Made by a program: the position numbers and the translations under genes
In this document: positions 1 to 4,786 of the stretch, piece by piece
Layout of the letters: every line of letters starts with the position of its first letter
How positions within the stretch are numbered: the first letter of the stretch is position 1
Notes under the pieces: model-generated
Told to the model about the DNA's origin: nothing
The model's input: only the letters and a program-made list of their open reading frames with translations
Database searches by the model: none
From: an uncultured bacterium
GTDB taxonomy: Bacteria; Bacillota; Clostridia; Oscillospirales; Butyricicoccaceae
NCBI GenBank assembly: GCA_905215125.1
Contig: CAJMOV010000107.1
Location: 1-6,757 of the forward strand
Direction of reading: 5' to 3'
Length of the DNA: 6,757 nucleotides

Positions 1-1
1 C

Positions 2-190
2 ATCCTGCTCAAGCTGGCTTACCGTGAGGGTGGAAAGCCGTACAGCCAGATGGTTACTACCCCGTTGCTGGAAAAATACGAAGAGGTCAAGGACTTTGAC
101 CTCGCTTCCCAGGCGGTTCTCGATTTGCATGAGGAGATCATGGATGAAAGCCGCAAAAGGTGGGAGAACGAGGAGAAAAACAAACAATAA
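2..190 (+). CDS. 3' end of an unrecognised gene (partial)
   Basis: An open frame runs in from the left edge and stops at TAA 188-190, giving the last 62 residues of a protein. The peptide begins ILLKLAYREGGKPYSQ and ends in a highly charged, lysine/glutamate-rich tail (ESRKRWENEEKNKQ). It looks like a soluble, helical C-terminus, with no membrane segment and no cysteine motif. I do not recognise the family and assign no function. Support for it being real comes from coding-like composition up to the stop and from a strong intrinsic terminator starting 7 bases after the stop, which marks the end of a transcription unit. The start lies outside the window. It is separated from nrdD by about 390 bases and that terminator, so it is probably not cotranscribed with nrdD. 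Confidence 0.75.
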   Translation: MLLKLAYREGGKPYSQMVTTPLLEKYEEVKDFDLASQAVLDLHEEIMDESRKRWENEEKNKQ

Positions 191-196
191 CAGGAC

Positions 197-230
197 GCCG
201 GCGGGTCCGTTTCCCGCCGGCTTTCTTTTT
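197..230 (+). terminator. Rho-independent terminator of the upstream gene
   Basis: A perfect 9-bp GC stem (GCCGGCGGG 197-205 with CCCGCCGGC 213-221) encloses a 7-base loop and is followed by TTTCTTTTT (222-230). It sits just after the TAA at 188-190. Confidence 0.93.
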
Positions 231-240
231 GCACAGACCA

Positions 241-250
241 CAATATCTAG
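241..250. promoter_or_regulatory. Candidate NrdR box 1 (distal, imperfect)
   Basis: CAATATCTAG matches the known NrdR-box core CwATATaTwG at 9 of 10 positions, and the left flank (CCA before it) matches that of the perfect palindrome at 364-389. It is centred about 131 bp upstream of that site and about 265 bp upstream of the predicted nrdD transcription start. The match is by eye, and the distance from the promoter lowers confidence. Confidence 0.4.
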
Positions 251-270
251 TTCCTCGTACAGGGGGGACG

Positions 271-312
271 CGCAGCCTGGATCGGCCGCAGACCCTTGCG
301 CCGCAGGCTGCG
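271..312. repeat. Inverted repeat, 9-bp arms
   Basis: CGCAGCCTG (271-279) is the exact reverse complement of CAGGCTGCG (304-312), with 24 bases between. No T-tract follows on either strand in the right place, so it is not an intrinsic terminator. It lies upstream of the predicted nrdD transcription start and so would not be in the nrdDG mRNA unless a second, farther promoter exists. Role unknown. Confidence 0.35.
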
Positions 313-363
313 GGAAAAAATCGAGAAAGGTCGGACATGGGCATATTTGGTATATTTTTGCCG

Positions 364-389
364 TAAAACCACAATATATTGTGGTTTTA
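364..389. promoter_or_regulatory. Candidate NrdR box 2 (perfect 26-bp palindrome)
   Basis: A gap-free perfect palindrome is centred between 376 and 377. Its core CAATATATTG (372-381) matches the NrdR-box consensus CwATATaTwG at all 10 positions, and symmetry continues outward through CCA/TGG to A and T tracts. NrdR is the ATP/dATP-sensing repressor of ribonucleotide reductase genes, so a site upstream of nrdD fits. A weaker partner core (ATATTT, 343-348) is centred 31 bp upstream, about three helical turns, which is a spacing known for paired NrdR boxes. As RNA the palindrome could also fold into a hairpin followed by U residues, so a terminator role is a less likely alternative. Confidence 0.7.
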
Positions 390-474
390 ATACCTTGAAG
401 GCCACAAGAAACAGCTCTGGCGATCTTCACAAAAAGGGGCGGACAAGTTTAGCAGGTCTTTTCCGCTTACGACA

Positions 475-504
475 TTGACGAGACTATATATAGTGGGGTA
501 TAAT
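475..504 (+). promoter_or_regulatory. Sigma-A-type promoter of nrdDG
   Basis: The -35 is TTGACG (475-480, 5 of 6 to TTGACA), the spacer is 18 bp, and the -10 is a perfect TATAAT (499-504). Transcription should start near 510-512, giving a leader of about 73 bases before the nrdD start at 584. An NrdR-like palindrome fills the spacer, so a bound repressor would block RNA polymerase directly. Confidence 0.85.
483..494. promoter_or_regulatory. Candidate NrdR box 3, inside the nrdDG promoter spacer
   Basis: ACTATATATAGT is a perfect 12-bp palindrome. Its core CTATATATAG (484-493) matches the NrdR consensus CwATATaTwG at every position. It sits between the -35 (475-480) and -10 (499-504), the classic place for a repressor operator. 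NrdR usually binds paired sites, and I see no equally good partner at 15-16 or 31-32 bp. The nearest strong site is box 2, 112 bp upstream. Confidence 0.75.
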
Positions 505-568
505 TGGAAGGCACACAAATATGCCCTGCAAAGGAAAGCGCCAAACGCCGCACCCGCGCAGCCGCCTT

Positions 569-574
569 GGGAGG
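569..574 (+). promoter_or_regulatory. Ribosome-binding site fixing the nrdD start
   Basis: GGGAGG lies 9 bases before ATG 584. The in-frame upstream ATG at 521 has no comparable site and would add a 21-residue arginine-rich extension ahead of the ATP-cone, so ATG 584 is chosen. Confidence 0.85.
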
Positions 575-583
575 ATAAGAGCC

Positions 584-2911
584 ATGTTTCAAACCATTCG
601 CAAAAGGGATGGGAGAGAGGTCCCTTATGATGTAGAGAAAATAGCCATTGCCATCAACAAGGCGATGGAAGCCTGCGGCCGCCGTTCGGCTGAGCAGGAA
701 AGCCGCCGGCTGGCCGGCATTGTCGAGCAGCGGCTGTCCGAGTCCTTTGGGGACAATTCCCCCGGCGTTGAGGATATCCAGGACGTCGTCGAGCTGGTGC
801 TGATGGAAAACGGCTATGCCCGGGTGTCTAAAAAATACATCATTTATCGTTCTGAACGCAGCCATGCCCGCGAGATGAACACTAGCCTGATGCGCATTTA
901 TAATGAGATCACCTTTGCCGACGCCGAGGACAGCGACTTAAAGCGCGACAACGCCAACGTCGACGGCGACACCGCTATGGGCACCATGCTCAAATACGGT
1001 TCCGAGGGCGCCAAGGACTTTTACGAAAAATACATCCTGACCCCCGAGCAGTCCCGGGCGCACCGCGAAGGGGACATCCATATCCATGATTTTGACTTTT
1101 ACACGCTGACGACGACCTGCTGCCAGATCGATCTGGAAAAGCTGTTTAACGGCGGCTTTTCCAACGGCCACGGCTTTCTGCGCGAGCCCAACGACATCAT
1201 TTCCTACGGTGCGCTGGCCTGCATTGCCATCCAGGCCAACCAGAACGACCAGCACGGCGGGCAGAGCGTCCCCAATTTCGACTATGCTTTGGCCAAGGGG
1301 GTTGTCAAGACCTTCCGCCGCCTGTACGCCGCCAACTTCGCCAAGGCGGCTGTGCTCATGATTCCCGGGCTGGAGGACAGGCAGGCCGACATCCGCCACG
1401 CCTTCAAGCAGCTGTGGAAGGAAGGACGCCCCTTCCCCCGCATTGAAATGACGGAAGAATTCCGCCAGTGCGAGCGGGAGATTGCCGAGCGCTTCGGCAT
1501 CAGTGACGAGGATTTGGTTCGCGTGGCCGGTTTTGCCTACCGCAACGCGCTGACCGAGACCGATAAGACCACCTTCCAGGCCATGGAGGCGCTGGTGCAT
1601 AATCTCAATACCATGCACTCCCGCGCCGGGTCGCAGACGCCGTTCTCCTCCATCAACTACGGTCTGGATACCTCGCCGGAGGGGCGTATGGTCATCAAAA
1701 ACGTCCTGCTGGCGACCGACGCCGGCCTGGGCCACGGCGAGACCCCCATTTTCCCCATCCAGATCTTCCGAATCAAGGAGGGGATCAGCTATAATCCCGG
1801 CGACCCCAACTATGACCTGTTCCAGCTGGCATGTAAGGTCAGCGCCAAGCGTCTGTTCCCCAATTTCTCCTTTATTGACGCCCCCTTCAACCTGCAATAC
1901 TACAAGCCGGGCCATCCTGAGACGGAAATTTCCTACATGGGCTGCCGCACCCGCGTCATGGGCAACGTCCATGACCCCGACCGCGAAATCAGCTTTGGCC
2001 GCGGCAACCTGTCTTTTACCTCCATCAACCTGCCCCGCATCGCCATCAAAAGCCGCGGCAACGTCGAATGGTTCTTTGAAGAGCTGGAGCGCAAGATGGA
2101 TCTCGTCTGCAAGCAGCTGCTTGACCGCTATCATATCATCGCGCGCAAAAAGGTGCGCAACTTCCCCTTCCTGATGGGGCAGGGGGTGTGGATTGATTCG
2201 GACAAGCTGGGACCCGACGATACGGTGGGCGAGCTGCTCAAGCACGGCACGCTGTCGGTCGGCTTTATCGGCCTTGCCGAGACGCTGGTCGCCCTGACGG
2301 GCAAGCACCACGGCGAGTCCCCCGAATCGCGCAACCTGGGCCTGGACATCATCGGGTTCATGCGGGATTATCTCGACCGTCTCAGCCAGAAGGAAAAGCT
2401 CAACTTCACCCTGCTGGCAACCCCGGCGGAGGGGCTGTCCGGCCGGTTTATCCGCATGGACAAGAAGAAGTTCGGCATCATCCCCGGCGTCACAGATCGC
2501 GATTACTATACAAACAGCTTCCATGTCCCCGTTTACTACCCCATCAGCGCTTTTGACAAGATCAACATTGAGGCGCCCTACCACGCCCTGACCAATGCCG
2601 GGCATATCACCTATGTCGAGCTGGACGGCGACACCACCCAGAATCTGGAAGCCTTTGAGCGCGTTGTGCGCTGTATGCACGACGCCGGGGTCGGCTATGG
2701 ATCCATCAACCACCCCGTCGACCGCGACCCGGTGTGCGGCTACACCGGTATCATCGGCGACGAATGTCCCTGCTGTGGCCGACGCGAGGGAGATGAAGGG
2801 CCCAGGGTTGAGCGCATCCGCCGCATCACCGGCTATCTGGTCGGCACCCTCGACCGCTTTAACGACGCCAAGCGGGCCGAAGAGCGCGACCGCGTCAAGC
2901 ACAATGTCTGA
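584..2911 (+). CDS. nrdD: Anaerobic (class III) ribonucleoside-triphosphate reductase, large subunit
   Basis: This 775-residue enzyme reduces ribonucleoside triphosphates to dNTPs in the cytoplasm without oxygen, using a glycyl radical made by NrdG. The length is usual for a NrdD with an ATP-cone. Residues about 1-95 form that allosteric cone (TIRKRDGREVPYDVEKIAIAI near the start, VVELVLMENGY and YIIYRSER at its end), which senses ATP/dATP. The catalytic barrel shows TTCCQIDL (C179/C180), HGGQS (224-228) and YMGCRTRV (C454, the expected thiyl-radical cysteine). The C-terminal part carries a cysteine cluster (C718, C728, C730, C731) typical of the zinc site, then RRITGYLVG with G750 as the probable glycyl-radical residue. 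The first cysteine of the usual CxxC pair appears to be D715. It overlaps nrdG by 8 bases. Regulation is probably by NrdR through the upstream palindromes. Identification is very secure. Confidence 0.98.
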   Translation: MFQTIRKRDGREVPYDVEKIAIAINKAMEACGRRSAEQESRRLAGIVEQRLSESFGDNSPGVEDIQDVVELVLMENGYARVSKKYIIYRSERSHAREMNTSLMRIYNEITFADAEDSDLKRDNANVDGDTAMGTMLKYGSEGAKDFYEKYILTPEQSRAHREGDIHIHDFDFYTLTTTCCQIDLEKLFNGGFSNGHGFLREPNDIISYGALACIAIQANQNDQHGGQSVPNFDYALAKGVVKTFRRLYAANFAKAAVLMIPGLEDRQADIRHAFKQLWKEGRPFPRIEMTEEFRQCEREIAERFGISDEDLVRVAGFAYRNALTETDKTTFQAMEALVHNLNTMHSRAGSQTPFSSINYGLDTSPEGRMVIKNVLLATDAGLGHGETPIFPIQIFRIKEGISYNPGDPNYDLFQLACKVSAKRLFPNFSFIDAPFNLQYYKPGHPETEISYMGCRTRVMGNVHDPDREISFGRGNLSFTSINLPRIAIKSRGNVEWFFEELERKMDLVCKQLLDRYHIIARKKVRNFPFLMGQGVWIDSDKLGPDDTVGELLKHGTLSVGFIGLAETLVALTGKHHGESPESRNLGLDIIGFMRDYLDRLSQKEKLNFTLLATPAEGLSGRFIRMDKKKFGIIPGVTDRDYYTNSFHVPVYYPISAFDKINIEAPYHALTNAGHITYVELDGDTTQNLEAFERVVRCMHDAGVGYGSINHPVDRDPVCGYTGIIGDECPCCGRREGDEGPRVERIRRITGYLVGTLDRFNDAKRAEERDRVKHNV

Positions 2912-3416
2912 GTTTATTTCAGTGGCCGGCGCCGTCCCCGGATCCATCACCGACGGTCCCGGTATCCGCTATACTCTGTTTGTTCAGGGCTGCCCCCATC
3001 ATTGCGAGGGCTGCCATAACCCGGAGACCCATCCCTTTGAAGGGGGGCAGCCCCGCACGGCCGAGGAGATCCTGACCGAGGTTGACCGGGATCCCCTTTT
3101 GTCAGGCGTCACCCTGTCGGGGGGCGAGCCCTTCTGCCAGGCGGAAGCGCTGCTGCCCGTCGCGCGCGGCGTCAAGGCGCGCGGGCTTGAGCTGGCTGCC
3201 TACAGCGGCTATACCTTTGAGCAGCTTGTCCGATTGGGAGGGGCGCAGCTTGAGCTGCTGTCGCTGTGCGACGTATTGGTCGACGGTCCCTTTATCCTGG
3301 CCCAGCGCAGCCTGATGCTGCGTTTCCGCGGCTCAAAAAACCAGCGCCTTATTGACGTTCAGACATCCCTGAAGCAGGGCGAGCCCGTCCTGATGCGGGA
3401 CGGCCGCTGGCAGTAG
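2904..3416 (+). CDS. nrdG: Anaerobic ribonucleotide reductase activating protein (radical SAM)
   Basis: This 170-residue radical SAM activase cleaves S-adenosylmethionine at a [4Fe-4S] cluster and abstracts hydrogen from the C-terminal glycine of NrdD, switching the reductase on. The cluster ligands are visible as C30-x3-C34-x2-C37 in QGCPHHCEGCHNPETH, the NrdG form of the radical SAM motif. The SAM-binding GGE motif follows in TLSGGEP (70-76). The N-terminal GSITDGPGIRYTLFVQGC is characteristic of NrdG. ATG 2904 was chosen because translation from it gives the conserved N-terminus directly. It overlaps the nrdD stop (ATGTCTGA) and has no strong ribosome-binding site of its own, which implies translational coupling to nrdD. 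The longer upstream open frame is only the out-of-frame shadow of nrdD. The length is normal for the short NrdG family. It ends 12 bases before a terminator. Confidence 0.97.
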   Translation: MSEFISVAGAVPGSITDGPGIRYTLFVQGCPHHCEGCHNPETHPFEGGQPRTAEEILTEVDRDPLLSGVTLSGGEPFCQAEALLPVARGVKARGLELAAYSGYTFEQLVRLGGAQLELLSLCDVLVDGPFILAQRSLMLRFRGSKNQRLIDVQTSLKQGEPVLMRDGRWQ

Positions 3417-3428
3417 CGTCAGAAAAGA

Positions 3429-3461
3429 AAAAGCCGGGGGGAGGCCCGGCTTTTCTTTTTT
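3429..3461 (+). terminator. Rho-independent terminator of nrdDG
   Basis: A 10-bp stem (AAAAGCCGGG 3429-3438 with CCCGGCTTTT 3445-3454) encloses a 6-base loop and is followed by CTTTTTT. It starts 12 bases after the nrdG stop. Confidence 0.93.
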
Positions 3462-3479
3462 ATACATCTGTGGTATAAT
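3451..3479 (+). promoter_or_regulatory. Extended -10 promoter of the glycosyltransferase operon
   Basis: A perfect TATAAT (3474-3479) is preceded by TGG (3471-3473), giving the extended -10 form TGnTATAAT. The best -35 at a 17-bp spacing is TTTTCT (3451-3456), only 3 of 6, and it lies in the T-tract of the nrdDG terminator. Extended -10 promoters tolerate weak -35 elements. Transcription would start near 3486, leaving a leader of about 185 bases before ATG 3671. Confidence 0.65.
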
Positions 3480-3485
3480 ACCGTG

Positions 3486-3670
3486 GACGGACGGATTACG
3501 CTCGGAGAATCTGCAATTCTTCGTGTCAAAAGCCGGGAAAGCTGTGATGTGCCAGTTGTCAGACGCGGCTGCGCCATGCAGACGGGTATTTTTATTCGCG
3601 TTGTTCCTGGGACGAAAAAGCGGCCAAAACGGCCGCTCGCGCATACGCTGATCTCAGGAGGGATGAGCGT
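3486..3670 (+). ncRNA. Long structured 5' leader of the glycosyltransferase mRNA
   Basis: About 185 bases lie between the predicted transcription start and the glycosyltransferase start, with no convincing gene. Possible helices read by eye are CGGAGAAT/ATTCTTCG (3503-3510/3516-3523, 5-base loop), AGCCG/CGGCT (3531-3535/3566-3570), AGCGGCC/GGCCGCT (3619-3625/3631-3637, loop AAAAC) and the start-codon hairpin at 3641-3674. I do not recognise a known riboswitch class in it. The third helix is followed by TTTTC when read on the minus strand, so it might act as a weak minus-strand terminator. An open frame running through the leader ends at TGA 3675-3677, overlapping the ATG at 3671. It has a GTG at 3483 that is too close to the -10 to be used and an ATG at 3576 without a clear ribosome-binding site, so I do not call it a gene. 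Confidence 0.35.
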
Positions 3671-3674
3671 ATGC
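3641..3674 (+). promoter_or_regulatory. Hairpin sequestering the glycosyltransferase start codon
   Basis: GCATACGCT (3641-3649) and AGCGTATGC (3666-3674) are exact reverse complements. The 16-base loop holds the ribosome-binding site AGGAGGG (3656-3662), and the ATG (3671-3673) is inside the 3' arm. A competing 6-bp pairing (GCTGAT 3647-3652 with ATCAGC 3680-3685) would break this stem. The repeat is directly visible; control of translation by it is inference. Confidence 0.5.
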
Positions 3675-4765
3675 TGACCATCAGCCTGTGTATGATCGTG
3701 CGCGACGAAGAGGAAACCCTGGCCCGCTGCCTGCGCAGCGCGGCGCCCATCGCAGACGAGATCATCGTTGTCGATACCGGCTCGACCGATAAGACCCCTG
3801 ATATTGCGGCGCAATTTACAGACAAGGTGCTGCATTTTGACTGGATAGACGACTTTGCCGCCGCTCGCAACTTTTCCTTTGAGCAGGCGGTATGCGACTA
3901 CTGCATGTGGCTGGACGCAGACGACGTCCTGCCCGAAAAGAGCGCTGCCGTCCTGCTGCGGCTCAAGCGGGAAATGGATCCGGATACCGACGTCGTTATG
4001 CTGCCTTATCACACCGCCTTTGACGAGGAAGGAAACGCCACCTTTACCTATTACCGCGAGCGGCTTGTGCGCAGGCAAAAGGGCCTGCGCTGGGTCGGCG
4101 AAGTGCATGAGGCCATCCCGCCGCAGGGCAGGGTGCTGTATGCTGAAGCCCCTGTCGAGCACCGCAAGGTCAAGCCAAGGGAGCCGGGGCGGAACCGGCG
4201 TATTTTTGAAAGCATTCTGCGCCGGGGCGGTACGCTGGACGCCCGTCAGCGTTTCTATTATGCCCGCGAGCTGCTGGATACAGGCGAAGCGGGAAAGGCT
4301 GCCGAGCTGTTTGCCGACCTGCTTTCAAAACGGGAAGGGTGGACGCCCAACCTGATTGAGGCCTGCCGGCAGCTGGCGTCATGCTACCAGGTGTTGGGGA
4401 TGCGGGATAAGGTGCTGCCCGCCCTGCTGCAGGGGCTGTCCTTTGGCCCGCCGCGCGCCGAGCTGTGCTGCGCGCTGGGCGGCTACTTTCTGGAAAACGG
4501 TCCGCTCGACGCCGCTGTATTCTGGTATGAAACGGCCCTGAGCCGGCCGGAGGACGCTAAAACGGGCGGCTTTGTCAATCGCGACTGCCGCGGATATATC
4601 CCGCTGATGCAGCTTTGCCTGTGCTACGACCGGCTGGGCCAAAAGGAAAAGGCAGCGCGTTATAACGAACGCGCCGGCCGCATAAAGCCGCATGATGCGG
4701 CCTATCTGCACAATAAGCAATACTTTCAAGGTGTGTTATCAGCATCATCGCCCGGCGATGATTGA
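3671..4765 (+). CDS. Family 2 glycosyltransferase with TPR-like C-terminal region (SunS-like architecture)
   Basis: This 364-residue protein probably transfers a sugar from a nucleotide-sugar donor. The N-terminal half is a GT-A fold of family 2: ISLCMIVRDEEETLARCL (4-21), EIIVVDTGSTDKT (30-42), DDFAAARNFSFEQA (60-73) and the metal/nucleotide-binding WLDADD (80-85), then RWVGEVHE (140-147). From about residue 190 the sequence is helical with paired-helix, TPR-like repeats (for example FYYARELLDTGEAGKAAELFADLL and LCLCYDRLGQKEKAARYNERA). The order GT2 then TPR resembles SunS, the peptide S-glycosyltransferase of sublancin, and many uncharacterised clostridial homologues. The acceptor here is unknown, and no bacteriocin precursor is evident. 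No membrane segment or signal peptide is visible, so it is cytoplasmic. ATG 3671 has AGGAGGG 8 bases upstream and begins right at the conserved strand. The glycerate kinase gene follows 21 bases after the stop. Confidence 0.9.
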   Translation: MLTISLCMIVRDEEETLARCLRSAAPIADEIIVVDTGSTDKTPDIAAQFTDKVLHFDWIDDFAAARNFSFEQAVCDYCMWLDADDVLPEKSAAVLLRLKREMDPDTDVVMLPYHTAFDEEGNATFTYYRERLVRRQKGLRWVGEVHEAIPPQGRVLYAEAPVEHRKVKPREPGRNRRIFESILRRGGTLDARQRFYYARELLDTGEAGKAAELFADLLSKREGWTPNLIEACRQLASCYQVLGMRDKVLPALLQGLSFGPPRAELCCALGGYFLENGPLDAAVFWYETALSRPEDAKTGGFVNRDCRGYIPLMQLCLCYDRLGQKEKAARYNERAGRIKPHDAAYLHNKQYFQGVLSASSPGDD

Positions 4766-4771
4766 AGAAAA

Positions 4772-4777
4772 GGGAGG
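4772..4777 (+). promoter_or_regulatory. Ribosome-binding site deciding the glycerate kinase start
   Basis: GGGAGG directly abuts an in-frame ATG at 4778, which is too close to be used, but stands 9 bases before ATG 4787. The second ATG gives the conserved N-terminus MKILLAPDSFKGS and the same spacing as at nrdD. Confidence 0.8.
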
Positions 4778-4786
4778 ATGTTGAAC

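Larger units (their letters stand above)
231..474. other. Non-coding region upstream of the nrdDG promoter
   Basis: About 245 bases lie between the upstream terminator and the nrdDG promoter without a convincing gene. Short open frames exist here, but they have no ribosome-binding site and low-complexity or arginine-rich translations. The region holds two NrdR-like sites (241-250 and 364-389) and an inverted repeat (271-279/304-312). Between 390 and 474 I see no recognisable element. No adenosylcobalamin riboswitch signature is visible, so control by NrdR is the better supported regulatory idea. Confidence 0.6.

Noticed and set aside
364..391. Palindrome with trailing T residues read as an intrinsic terminator
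   Set aside because: The stem is AT-rich in the middle, has no loop without opening base pairs, and no gene ends just before it. The NrdR-box match explains it better.
24..398. 124-codon open frame spanning the upstream gene end and the terminator
   Set aside because: It runs out of frame through the real C-terminus at 2-190 and through the terminator hairpin, and its composition is not coding-like.
231..474. Adenosylcobalamin riboswitch ahead of a ribonucleotide reductase gene
   Set aside because: I find no B12-box-like segment or matching architecture, and NrdD is a class III enzyme that does not need B12.
521..583. N-terminal extension of NrdD from ATG 521
   Set aside because: The extra 21 residues are arginine/proline-rich and unlike the ATP-cone. 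The GGGAGG site serves ATG 584, which gives the family-typical start.
938..2950. 670-codon open frame on the minus strand opposite nrdD
   Set aside because: NrdD motifs on the plus strand are unmistakable. The minus frame is a by-product of GC-rich third positions and its translation shows no recognisable domain.
3576..3677. Glycocin-like precursor peptide next to the SunS-like glycosyltransferase
   Set aside because: The small frame ends only four residues after its GG (GGMSVC) and lacks a cysteine-rich core. No transporter or thiol-disulfide genes are present.
3419..4162. Minus-strand open frame opposite the glycosyltransferase start and leader
   Set aside because: It crosses the nrdDG terminator and is antisense to clear GT2 motifs, with no recognisable product.
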